Source: Syntrophorhabdaceae bacterium PtaU1.Bin034 (GTDB taxonomy: Bacteria; Desulfobacterota_G; Syntrophorhabdia; Syntrophorhabdales; WCHB1-27). From it: a stretch of DNA of 30,553 nucleotides. Positions 14,619-22,174 of this stretch are shown one piece after another (position 1 is the first letter of the stretch; the number at the start of each line of letters is the position of its first letter). A program made the position numbers and the translations under genes. The DNA lies in NCBI GenBank assembly GCA_002067405.1, contig MVRP01000033.1, positions 1-30,553 of the forward strand, given 5' to 3'. A model generated the notes under the pieces. It saw only the letters and a program-made list of their open reading frames with translations, searched no databases and was not told the origin of the DNA.

Positions 14619-16715
14619 ATGAAGCTGACAGAGATTTTTGGTTCTAACGTTTTCAACGATACGGTCATGAAAGAGCGTTTGCCTAAGGAGACTTACAAGG
14701 CTCTTAAGGAAACGATCGAGAAGGACACGCCGCTCGCACCGGAAGTCGCCGATGTGGTCGCGAACGCAATGAGGGACTGGGCCATCGAAAAGGGCGCAAC
14801 CCATTACACCCACTGGTTCCAGCCCCTTACCGGCATTACCGCGGAAAAACATGACTCGTTCATATCTCCTGCCTCCAACGGCAGCGTGATCATCGAGTTT
14901 TCCGGAAAACAGCTCATCCAGGGTGAGCCTGATGCATCGTCCTTTCCGAGTGGCGGTCTGCGTGCCACCTTTGAGGCGAGAGGCTATACTGCCTGGGACT
15001 GCACGTCACCGGCATTCCTCAAGACAGACGAATCCGGTAACGTTACCTTTACGATCCCCACGGCCTTTTACTCCTATAACGGCGAGGCCCTGGACAAGAA
15101 GACCCCTCTCCTGCGGTCCATGTCGGCCGTATCAAAACAGGCCGTTCGGGTGCTGAGAGCCTTGGGCAACACCGGCTCGAACAGGGTAACGTCCACCGTG
15201 GGACCGGAACAGGAGTACTTCCTGGTGGACAAGAAATACTACATGGAACGGATCGACCTCATGCTCACCGGTCGGACGATCTTCGGCGCGCCCGCCCCCA
15301 AAGGCCAGGAGCTGGAAGACCAGTATTTCGGCGCCATCAAGGACAGAGTTTCCCATTACATGAATGACCTTAACATGGAGCTGTGGAAGATGGGCATCAC
15401 GTCCAAAACCCAGCACAACGAGGTAGCGCCCGCCCAATATGAGATGGCGCCTATCTTCGCCACTACGAACATCGCTACCGACCACAACCAGCTCGTTATG
15501 GAGACCATGCAGAAGGTTGCCCTCCGTCACGATCTGGTCTGCCTCCTTCACGAGAAGCCGTATGCTGGCATCAACGGCTCCGGCAAGCACAACAACTGGT
15601 CTCTCTCGACCGACGACGGCATCAATCTGCTCGATCCGGGCCACACACCGGCCGAAAATGTCCAGTTCCTGCTCTTCCTGAGCGCCATGCTCAAGGCCGT
15701 GGATACCCATGCCGACATCCTCAGGGCTACCTGCGCAACCGCCGGGAACGACCACCGCTTGGGTGCCAACGAAGCACCGCCCGCCATTATCTCTGTTTTC
15801 ATGGGCGAGGAGCTGACCGACATCCTTGAAAAACTCACCAAAGGCGAGAAGACCTCCGCGAAGGACAAACAATACGTTAGAGTAGGCGTGGATACGCTCC
15901 CCGTGATACCCAAGGACAATACCGACCGCAACAGGACGTCACCCTTTGCCTTTACGGGCAATAAATTCGAATTCAGGATGGTCGGCTCCGCACAGTCCAT
16001 TGCCGGATCGAACGTTGCCCTGAACACCATAGCGGCCGAGGCGCTCGACGAGATCGCCACACGGCTGGAAAAAGCCAAGGACAAGAACGCGGAAGCGGCA
16101 GCCATTATCAAGGAGACCTACGCAAAGCACAACCGGATAATCTTCAACGGGAACAACTACGCTGACGAGTGGGTGAAAGAGGCGGAAAAAAGAGGTCTGC
16201 CGAACGTCAGGAACTCCGTGGATGCATTGAAGGCATTCGTGACGCCCAAGGCGCTTCAACTCTTTGAGAAATATGGGGTTCTCTCGCACAAGGAGCTGCA
16301 CTCACGTTACGATATCTATGTAGAGACGTATTCCAAGCAGATCAACATCGAGGCCCTGGCAGCAATCGATATGGCCAAGAAGCAGATTCTCCCCGCAGTC
16401 ATCGAATACGCGACTTTTCTGGCTGACTCAATCGGGAGCTTCAAGGCAGTTTCCGTTGCAGCCCCCGTCCAGGAAGACCTGCTGAAAAAGCTAGGGACCC
16501 TCCTCGCGTCCGCATATAAGAACTTGACCAAGCTTGAAGGCGCAGTCTCCAAGGCTCAAGGCATCAGCGATGCGGTAAAGCAGGCCGAGGCGTACAGAGA
16601 CAAAGTCTTCACGGCAATAGTGGCCTTGAGGGCGGATATCGACGGGCTGGAAACGATCATTCCGAGGGATATGTGGCCTGTACCGACATATGCGGAGTTA
16701 TTGTTCAAGCTGTAG
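14619..16715 (+). CDS. glnN: Glutamine synthetase type III
   Basis: A 698-residue enzyme, the usual length of GSIII, which makes glutamine from glutamate, ammonia and ATP. Family blocks are [21 protein letters not shown], the [27 protein letters not shown] region, [11 protein letters not shown] (split in the family as [10 protein letters not shown]), [44 protein letters not shown] and [17 protein letters not shown] helical C-terminal part with many lysines and alanines follows. GAAGGGAG precedes the ATG. It lies 79 bases after the glutamate synthase subunit in the same direction, so together they form a complete GS-GOGAT cycle. The gap may hold a weak promoter (TTTACA around 14571), but this is not convincing. 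Confidence 0.95.
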   Translation: MKLTEIFGSNVFNDTVMKERLPKETYKALKETIEKDTPLAPEVADVVANAMRDWAIEKGATHYTHWFQPLTGITAEKHDSFISPASNGSVIIEFSGKQLIQGEPDASSFPSGGLRATFEARGYTAWDCTSPAFLKTDESGNVTFTIPTAFYSYNGEALDKKTPLLRSMSAVSKQAVRVLRALGNTGSNRVTSTVGPEQEYFLVDKKYYMERIDLMLTGRTIFGAPAPKGQELEDQYFGAIKDRVSHYMNDLNMELWKMGITSKTQHNEVAPAQYEMAPIFATTNIATDHNQLVMETMQKVALRHDLVCLLHEKPYAGINGSGKHNNWSLSTDDGINLLDPGHTPAENVQFLLFLSAMLKAVDTHADILRATCATAGNDHRLGANEAPPAIISVFMGEELTDILEKLTKGEKTSAKDKQYVRVGVDTLPVIPKDNTDRNRTSPFAFTGNKFEFRMVGSAQSIAGSNVALNTIAAEALDEIATRLEKAKDKNAEAAAIIKETYAKHNRIIFNGNNYADEWVKEAEKRGLPNVRNSVDALKAFVTPKALQLFEKYGVLSHKELHSRYDIYVETYSKQINIEALAAIDMAKKQILPAVIEYATFLADSIGSFKAVSVAAPVQEDLLKKLGTLLASAYKNLTKLEGAVSKAQGISDAVKQAEAYRDKVFTAIVALRADIDGLETIIPRDMWPVPTYAELLFKL

Positions 16716-16733
16716 CTTCTCGTAATACAGAAA

Positions 16734-16774
16734 AACAAGCAAAAGGCCGGTCTCGTACCGGCCTTTTGCTTGTT
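16734..16774 (+). terminator. Intrinsic terminator after glnN
   Basis: Perfect 18-bp inverted repeat: the arm at 16734-16751 pairs with 16757-16774 around the loop CTCGT. Its core AAAAGGCCGGT/ACCGGCCTTTT provides a U-rich 3' side on the plus strand. It starts 18 bases after the glnN stop and should end the operon that begins at 6836. Confidence 0.85.
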
Positions 16775-16840
16775 GGGTTCTCGACGCCATCCCTTTTGTT
16801 TTTTATTTTGCCGCCATCAGTCCCCGCAATTTGATATAAT

Positions 16841-17794
16841 GTGTCCTTCGCTGAATCCGAGGAGGCATGGATAAGTATCGATAAGGTTTTGGACAACGCT
16901 CGCGATGACCGGATATCAGCAGGAGCAGTGGCCCTGATTGTACTGATGTGCGCCTTGTGGGGCGGGAATTTCGTCAGTATTAAAGTGAGCAATCGCGGTA
17001 TTCCGCCGATTCTCGCGGCGGCTGCACGCTCATTGGTGGCATCGGGACTTCTTTTTGCTTATGCCAGGTTGAAAGGGGAGAAGGTTTTCTTTCAGCGGGC
17101 AGATTTGCCGCATGGAGCAGCACTGGGGGTGCTGTTCGGCCTCGATTTCCTGCTGCTCTATTGGGGTGTTGCCTATACCGATGCCTCCCGGGCAATAATC
17201 TTTCTCTACACTCAGCCCCTTTGGCTCGGCCTGGGCGCCCACCTCCTGCTTCCTTCTGAACGGCTCAACTGGACAAAGGGCGCCGGCCTCTCCCTCTCGT
17301 TTCTCGGCCTCGTTGTTGTCTTCGGCTCCCGCTCTTCGGGGCTGAAGAGCCTTCACTGGATAGGCGATCTCATGGAGGTCGGGGCTGCGGTCTGCTGGGC
17401 GGCAACGATGGTCTACATCAAGAGGATCCTGACTTACCGTCAGGTGACACATATACAGACCCTCTTCGCACAACTCTTCTTTTCCATTCCTGTTCTCGTG
17501 ATCGGCGTTCTCGTTTTCGAGTGGGGCAGACCGGTTATCCTTGGTCCGCTCATCCTTGCGAATTTTGTTTACCAGTCCGTTATCGTGGCGTTCTTAAGTT
17601 ACCTGTTGTATCTCTGGATGATTCACCGATATCCGGTAACCCGCCTCACCTCTTTTACGTTTCTGGCACCTCTCTTCGGTGTCCTCTTCGGTGGATTGTT
17701 GCTCGGGGAGATGATTACCATCGTCCTGTGCGTGGGGCTCGCCCTCGTCGCCGCAGGCATCTATCTGGTAAACCGCGAGCAAAGCCGGACCTGA
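16841..17794 (+). CDS. EamA/DMT-family transporter
   Basis: An inner-membrane protein of the drug/metabolite transporter superfamily with about ten helices in two EamA repeats. Repeat 1 starts AVALIVLMCALWGGNFVSIKVSNRGIPP in segments with the typical LWGGNFV motif; the second repeat starts near WIGDLMEVGAAVCWAATMVYIKR. The C-terminus ends with a helix and a short NREQSRT tail. The substrate cannot be told. The start is uncertain: GTG 16841 lies directly behind a TATAAT-like sequence (16835-16840) and may be untranscribed. AGGAGG (16860-16865) is followed by an out-of-frame ATG (16867) opening a five-codon frame, and in-frame candidates after it are only ATA 16871 or TTG 16889. The given start is the longest frame, not the likely one. 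Confidence 0.85.
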   Translation: MSFAESEEAWISIDKVLDNARDDRISAGAVALIVLMCALWGGNFVSIKVSNRGIPPILAAAARSLVASGLLFAYARLKGEKVFFQRADLPHGAALGVLFGLDFLLLYWGVAYTDASRAIIFLYTQPLWLGLGAHLLLPSERLNWTKGAGLSLSFLGLVVVFGSRSSGLKSLHWIGDLMEVGAAVCWAATMVYIKRILTYRQVTHIQTLFAQLFFSIPVLVIGVLVFEWGRPVILGPLILANFVYQSVIVAFLSYLLYLWMIHRYPVTRLTSFTFLAPLFGVLFGGLLLGEMITIVLCVGLALVAAGIYLVNREQSRT

Positions 17795-17802
17795 TCGACG
17801 AA

Positions 17803-17859
17803 TGAACGGATCCTGACTGCATAGGCACCCTCACGCTCGGGCGACCGAAGATCCGTTCA
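17803..17859. repeat. 10-bp inverted repeat with nested GNRA-type hairpin after the DMT gene
   Basis: TGAACGGATC (17803-17812) pairs perfectly with GATCCGTTCA (17850-17859). Just before the second arm, TCGG-GCGA-CCGA forms a small hairpin with a GNRA tetraloop. It begins nine bases after the DMT stop. It may be a 3' end structure or terminator without a T-run. Confidence 0.4.
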
Positions 17860-17906
17860 GGAGGCAAGATACCTTCACTCTTATGCGTATTTTGAAATTA
17901 CCTCTT

Positions 17907-17963
17907 CCGGTCACTTGTACCGGTGCAGGGGAAGCAGCCCGCCTGCAGCCTTCATCCCCTGCA
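17907..17963. terminator. Hairpin pair in the convergent gap, near the 3' end of the Cache gene
   Basis: Two stems lie between the DMT gene and the Cache protein gene. One is CCGGT/ACCGG (17907-17911 with 17919-17923). The other is TGCAGGGGA (17924-17932) with TCCCCTGCA (17955-17963), with an inner GCAG/CTGC. The second begins 11 bases downstream of the Cache gene stop on its strand, so a role in ending that transcript is likely. There is no clear T-run. Confidence 0.4.
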
Positions 17964-17974
17964 GACACATACGA

Positions 17975-18502
17975 TTATGGCAGGTAGACGCCCGTTCCTA
18001 TGAAAAACTTCGTCCCCGGGATCGGCTCTACATATCCCAGCTTTCTGAATTCACCCGATTTCTCACCCGGCTTCGCCCAGTAAAACTCGACAAAACCGCC
18101 GCCCTTTTTTGCTGCCGCGCTCAGCTCGCGAATAACATACTTGCCCTTGGTGTCCTTATGATCGTACAGGTTCTTGCCCTCCAGGTCCTTCTGGGTGGCA
18201 TGGGCTATGTTGACGCAATCGAAATCATAGGCATAGAAGTATCCTGAATTGTCAGGGTAAAAGCGAACCGGGGTTGTGAAGGTCCTTATAATATCAATAC
18301 CTTCCTTGTCGGTCTTCACGTTTTTCAGGATAGCTCCCAATCCGACGGCCGCAGTATGGACCGTGGCCTTTGCTGCTTCCTTGAAGCCTTCAACTTCTTT
18401 CACATCTGCCGCCTGTGCTGAAAAAACAAAGGCAAATAGAAGAAGAACAAGAAAGGATACGGATATACGGCCAAAAGCATTCTTCAAAAAACCGCTTACC
18501 AT
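17975..18502 (-). CDS. Secreted single Cache-domain protein
   Basis: A 175-residue protein with an N-terminal signal sequence (MVSGFLKNAFGRISVSFLVL core, cleavage likely after FSAQA) and then a single Cache domain of the sCache_2 type. The domain shows TTPVRFYPDNSGYFYAYDF, the NIAHATQKDLEGKNLYDHKD region, FVEFYWAKPGE and KLGYVEPIPGTKFFIGTGVY, which are the usual ligand-pocket strands. There is no membrane anchor or output domain after it, so it is a free periplasmic ligand binder that may hand its signal to another sensor. The ATG at 18502 is chosen because GGAGGA lies nine bases upstream and it gives a proper signal peptide; the frame is open further upstream. A dyad-flanked promoter lies about 110 bases upstream. 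The hybrid kinase gene upstream is a possible partner. Confidence 0.85.
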   Translation of the reverse strand: MVSGFLKNAFGRISVSFLVLLLFAFVFSAQAADVKEVEGFKEAAKATVHTAAVGLGAILKNVKTDKEGIDIIRTFTTPVRFYPDNSGYFYAYDFDCVNIAHATQKDLEGKNLYDHKDTKGKYVIRELSAAAKKGGGFVEFYWAKPGEKSGEFRKLGYVEPIPGTKFFIGTGVYLP

Positions 18503-18609
18503 GACGACGATTCCTCCTCGATAAAATAGATTAGCACGTCGTCCCCCTCTTTTTCTCGTGGCTTGTTTCTTTTCTGCAAGCGCTGATTCCATCGCAGGGA
18601 AGCAGACGG

Positions 18610-18646
18610 CCGGGAAAAGGCTAACACTTCCCGGATGCGGTGTCAA
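18610..18646 (-). promoter_or_regulatory. Promoter of the Cache gene with an inverted repeat around its -10 box
   Basis: On the minus strand a perfect -35 TTGACA (18646-18641) is followed after 17 bases by TAGCCT (18623-18618), preceded by TGT as in extended -10 elements. A perfect 7-bp dyad, CCGGGAA (18610-18616) and TTCCCGG (18628-18634), brackets the -10 box with its centre at 18622. A protein bound there would block RNA polymerase, so repression is likely. The regulator is unknown. Confidence 0.5.
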
Positions 18647-18710
18647 AGTTTTCCGGACAGAATTGGAGAGGATCGGCAGCGAACAGATTCTGAACAGGAT
18701 CGTGCAGTAG

Positions 18711-20966
18711 TCAGGACACTCTTTCTGTCTTTCCTGTCCCGTCCAGCACTCTTCTCACCACTTCAGCCAATTCCCGTTTCAAAAGGGGTTTCATGACATA
18801 GCCTTCAATACCCAATGACTCTGCCTTCTCAGGAGAGATCACGTCGCTGTATCCGGTGCAGAGAATTACCGGTATGTCCGGCCGCATGGTCTTTATTTTG
18901 GCCGTGAGAACAAGCCCTGTCATCTTCGGCATTGCCTGATCCGTGATGACGAGGTCGAAGGCCGCCGGATTCTCCGAGAAGACCCTCAGTGCCTCGAGGG
19001 AATCGACCTTTCCGATCACCTTGTAGCCGAGACTGCTGATCATCCGGTCCGCCGCGTCAACAATCGGCCGTTCATCGTCTATCAGGAGAATTGTTTCTTT
19101 GCCGCGAGGCAAGGACTTCGCCTCCTCGGTTTCCGCATCGGCAACAGGCGCGGCCTTCGGCAGATAAACCGTAAAAGTGGAGCCGGCTCCGGGTGCGCTT
19201 GATACGGTGATGGCGCCATCATGGGCTTTGACGATGCCATAGACGACGGCGAGCCCCATTCCCGTCCCCTGGCCGAGACCTTTCGTGCTGAAGAAAGGCT
19301 CAAAGATCCTCTTTTGCACTTCCTCGTCCATGCCCTGTCCGGTGTCAGTCACTTTCAGAGCGAGAAACTTGCCGGGCTTTATGCCCAGCTTTAGCCGATC
19401 GCGTTTCCCGATCACCGCATCTTCGAGGCTCATTTCAAGACACCCGCCTGTGTCTCTCATCGCATCGGCAGCATTCGTGCACAGGTTGATGAGAAGCTGC
19501 TCTATCTGGGTTTGATTGCCGAGGACAGCGTCGGACCGCGTTCGAATGGTGAGAGAAATGTCGATAGCGGCGGAGATCGACGCGCGAAGCAACTGGTATG
19601 TCTCGTGGAGCAGGGGCGCCAGGAAGAGCGGTTTTCGCCCGCCTTCGGTCTTGCGGCTGAAAGTGAGTATCTGTCTTACCAGATCTCTGCCCCGCATCGA
19701 TGCCCTCAGGATCTGGTCAAGATAGCGATATTCCTTCGCCTCCTCAGGAAAGCCGTCCATCATCAGCTCAGCATTGCCCATGACGATGGCGAGAACATTG
19801 TTGAAATCGTGTGCTATGCCTCCGGCCAGTGTTCCTATGGCCTCCATCTTCTGGGACTGCCTCAATTGTTCCTCAAGGTGCTCTACCTCGGAGATGTCAC
19901 GCCACAGCAATATGTATCCCGTTATGTTCCCGTCGCTATCCTGTATTCTGGAATCCAGCGCATCGACCGAAAAAAGGGTCCCATCTTTCTTCCTTTGTAT
20001 CAGGCGGCCGGACCATGCACCCGTTGTCCTTGTCTGGTCCCTGGCTGCCTGATACACCTTCGCGTCAGTCTCCTCCGGTCTCAATATCGCCACATCTTCC
20101 CCTGCAAGCTCTTCATTGCTGTACCCTGTCATCGAGATACAAGCGTGGTTCAAGTACTCGATCCTCCATGATGCATCCAACAGAATAACCGCTTCTGCCG
20201 AATGCTCCATTACTGCCACAAGCCGCTTGCGCTCTTCTTCAGCCTGAATGCGAACAATGGCGCAGCCTGTCTGGACAGCCACCGTCTCGAGTGTTACACG
20301 GGCCGACAAAGGGAGGTCATCAGCCCCGGATGAAGCGAGATTGAGCGAGCCGATCACTTTTCCCTCATGGATTAGGGGAAGCAGGGCAACCCTTTGGATG
20401 GCATCAGGTATATTGTCCGGCAGGCTGAGATCCCCGTAAAGGCAGTAGACCGGCTCATGGCGGGCAACCAGGGGAGAACTTGCTTTTTCAGGAACGTACC
20501 GGGACACGATGGCGCGAAACGTATCCGACATGTTCCTGTGGGCGGCGAGCCGAAGGTGACCGGACCTTTTGTCTGCGAGGTAGACCCCGCCCATGGTCAT
20601 GGAGGAGACCTGGAGGGCCGTGTCGAGACAGAGACCAAGGGCACGGCTCAGGTCAGAGATGCGGCTTAAATCTGCAGCAAGCTTTTTTCCCGCCTTGATG
20701 AGATCGTTCTCGCGCTTGCGCTCTTCAGTTTGATTTTGAAGCGCTGCGTAAGCCTTTCTCAGCTCATCCTCCGCCTGTTTACGCTTGGCGATCTCCGTCT
20801 CCAGTGCGGCATTTGTCTTTTGAAGCTCCGCTGACAACTCATCGATAAGTTCAGTCATGTCCTTCTCTGATGCTTCTGAAAGCCCTTCAAGGCGTCCGGT
20901 CCGTACCGATTTGTATGTGTGGTAAGAACCGTTCTCCCAATCAGACATGCGATTAGCCAATTTCAC
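18711..20966 (-). CDS. Hybrid histidine kinase, coiled coil-GAF-PAS-HisKA-HATPase-receiver
   Basis: A 751-residue soluble kinase. In order: an acidic coiled coil (about 35-95), a GAF domain (about 100-240), a PAS domain (about 250-360), HisKA with His386 in GGIAHDFNNVLAIV, an ATPase domain (INLCTNAADAMRD N-box, VTDTGQGMDEE, GLGQGTGMGLAVVYG) and a C-terminal receiver with phospho-acceptor Asp676 in LVITDQAMPKMTG. No membrane segment is seen, so the signal is probably cytoplasmic. The carboxyl part is very like that of the kinase at 22175-24229: each has 75 residues after the receiver Asp, so they are paralogues. The start is GTG 20966; ATG 20948 is an alternative. An extended -10 promoter lies about 80 bases upstream. 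Confidence 0.92.
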   Translation of the reverse strand: MKLANRMSDWENGSYHTYKSVRTGRLEGLSEASEKDMTELIDELSAELQKTNAALETEIAKRKQAEDELRKAYAALQNQTEERKRENDLIKAGKKLAADLSRISDLSRALGLCLDTALQVSSMTMGGVYLADKRSGHLRLAAHRNMSDTFRAIVSRYVPEKASSPLVARHEPVYCLYGDLSLPDNIPDAIQRVALLPLIHEGKVIGSLNLASSGADDLPLSARVTLETVAVQTGCAIVRIQAEEERKRLVAVMEHSAEAVILLDASWRIEYLNHACISMTGYSNEELAGEDVAILRPEETDAKVYQAARDQTRTTGAWSGRLIQRKKDGTLFSVDALDSRIQDSDGNITGYILLWRDISEVEHLEEQLRQSQKMEAIGTLAGGIAHDFNNVLAIVMGNAELMMDGFPEEAKEYRYLDQILRASMRGRDLVRQILTFSRKTEGGRKPLFLAPLLHETYQLLRASISAAIDISLTIRTRSDAVLGNQTQIEQLLINLCTNAADAMRDTGGCLEMSLEDAVIGKRDRLKLGIKPGKFLALKVTDTGQGMDEEVQKRIFEPFFSTKGLGQGTGMGLAVVYGIVKAHDGAITVSSAPGAGSTFTVYLPKAAPVADAETEEAKSLPRGKETILLIDDERPIVDAADRMISSLGYKVIGKVDSLEALRVFSENPAAFDLVITDQAMPKMTGLVLTAKIKTMRPDIPVILCTGYSDVISPEKAESLGIEGYVMKPLLKRELAEVVRRVLDGTGKTERVS

Positions 20967-21044
20967 TCCAACATGAGGATTCGTCGGAAGCGGATGCGGT
21001 TCGGTCGAGGCTGTCCATGCAGGTGGAGAACCGGGCGCACGTTC

Positions 21045-21053
21045 ATTATAACA
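21045..21053 (-). promoter_or_regulatory. Extended -10 promoter for the hybrid kinase at 18711-20966
   Basis: The minus strand reads TGTTATAAT (21053-21045), a perfect TATAAT preceded by TGT. Transcription would start near 21038, about 72 bases before the kinase start. The -35 match (TTTATC, 17 bases upstream) is weak, as is usual with extended -10 elements. Confidence 0.5.
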
Positions 21054-21170
21054 AACAGGCTCTCAAAGATAAAGTTTAATTGTGCGAACATCCTCCGGCG
21101 TAAAATAGAGTCGTGAACCGGATGAGTATTCCTGGGCAAGGTCAGGATATATGAGAATGATGCACACAGC

Positions 21171-22109
21171 CTACACATGGCTTCTGAGCATGAGTTCCGC
21201 GGGATGGGGGTTAAGGTAGTGCTGCCGCCAGAGAGAGGGCTCATCATACCTCCTCACATAGTGTTTCAGGAGCGTGACGGGAACGATCAGGGGCACAAGC
21301 CCCGAGTGATACCTCTCTATCGCTTCCATGAGCTCCTGCTTTTCGTCGGCCGATAGGCGCTTCTTGAAATAACCCATGATACGGTACAGCACATTTCTGT
21401 TCTTCTTAACCGTGGCCGTAAGTTTCATGCCGTCCATGAGAACGGCAATGTAGGCAGCGTGGAGGTCCTCACGGTCTCGCCCGCCCGCGATGAGCTTGCC
21501 GAGACGGCTGTAATGCCTCGGGCTATGAGAAAGAATGGTAAGTTTATGGTCCGTGTGGAACTCGGCAAGGTTCCCGGCCGCCCCCTTTCTTCTGAATTCC
21601 TGCCATCTGTGGTACACAAAAATCCTTTCGATGAAGTTTTCCCTGATCCGCGCGTCATTCAGTCGGTTCTCATCCTCAACGGGGATCAAAGGAAAATGTG
21701 TCATGAAGGTGCGGGCGAAAAGGCCGACCCCTTTTTTGACCGGCGGTCCTTCCTCAGGATACACCTTTACCCCGTGCATACCGGAGCTCGGCGATCGACT
21801 TTTGAAGATGAAACCTGCAAGGCCTTCCTGCTCGAGGAGCTTTACTTTCTGTGCAGCCCACCTCAGCATGCCTTCCGTATGGTCGATGCCGGTCCTTGTT
21901 GCGACAAGTTTCGAGGCGTCAACATCTCCTGCCAAATGCATCGGTTCCCGAGGGATAGAAAGGCCGTACTCAACTTCCGGGCAAACAGCCACGTACTCAA
22001 AATATTTCTCCAGGGTCCGAGCGACGAAGGGATCGAGCTTGTGGCCACCGTCGTATCTCACTTTCTCGCCCAGGAGGCAACTGCTTGCGCCGACCTTTAT
22101 CTTCTCCAT
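21171..22109 (-). CDS. DUF523-DUF1722 (TudS-like/YbgA-like) fusion protein
   Basis: A 312-residue two-domain protein. The N-terminal DUF523 domain (about 1-150) opens VGASSCLLGEKVRYDGGHK with Cys11 and contains VAVCPEVEYGLSIPREPMHL with a second Cys near 43. DUF523 includes TudS, a [4Fe-4S] thiouracil desulfidase whose cluster uses three cysteines. The third is expected in a SPSCG motif, but here it reads FKSRSPSSGMHG, so Ser replaces Cys. The C-terminal DUF1722 domain (about 160-305) has HTDHKLTILSHSPRHYSRLG and GYFKKRLSADEKQEL, like YbgA. The function of the fused family is not known to me; desulfidase activity is doubtful given the substitution. AAAGGAG lies upstream of the ATG. It follows the kinase at 22175 on the same strand. 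Confidence 0.87.
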   Translation of the reverse strand: MEKIKVGASSCLLGEKVRYDGGHKLDPFVARTLEKYFEYVAVCPEVEYGLSIPREPMHLAGDVDASKLVATRTGIDHTEGMLRWAAQKVKLLEQEGLAGFIFKSRSPSSGMHGVKVYPEEGPPVKKGVGLFARTFMTHFPLIPVEDENRLNDARIRENFIERIFVYHRWQEFRRKGAAGNLAEFHTDHKLTILSHSPRHYSRLGKLIAGGRDREDLHAAYIAVLMDGMKLTATVKKNRNVLYRIMGYFKKRLSADEKQELMEAIERYHSGLVPLIVPVTLLKHYVRRYDEPSLWRQHYLNPHPAELMLRSHV

Positions 22110-22174
22110 GGCTGACCAGGGCTCCTTTCCGCGAGCATCATGACCGTCGTCCTGTCTTCTTCGCTCATTCCCTT

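Noticed and set aside
16734..16774. Mobile-element terminal repeat
   Set aside because: The perfect inverted repeat has a 5-base loop and lies directly after a stop codon; it is a terminator, and no transposase is nearby.
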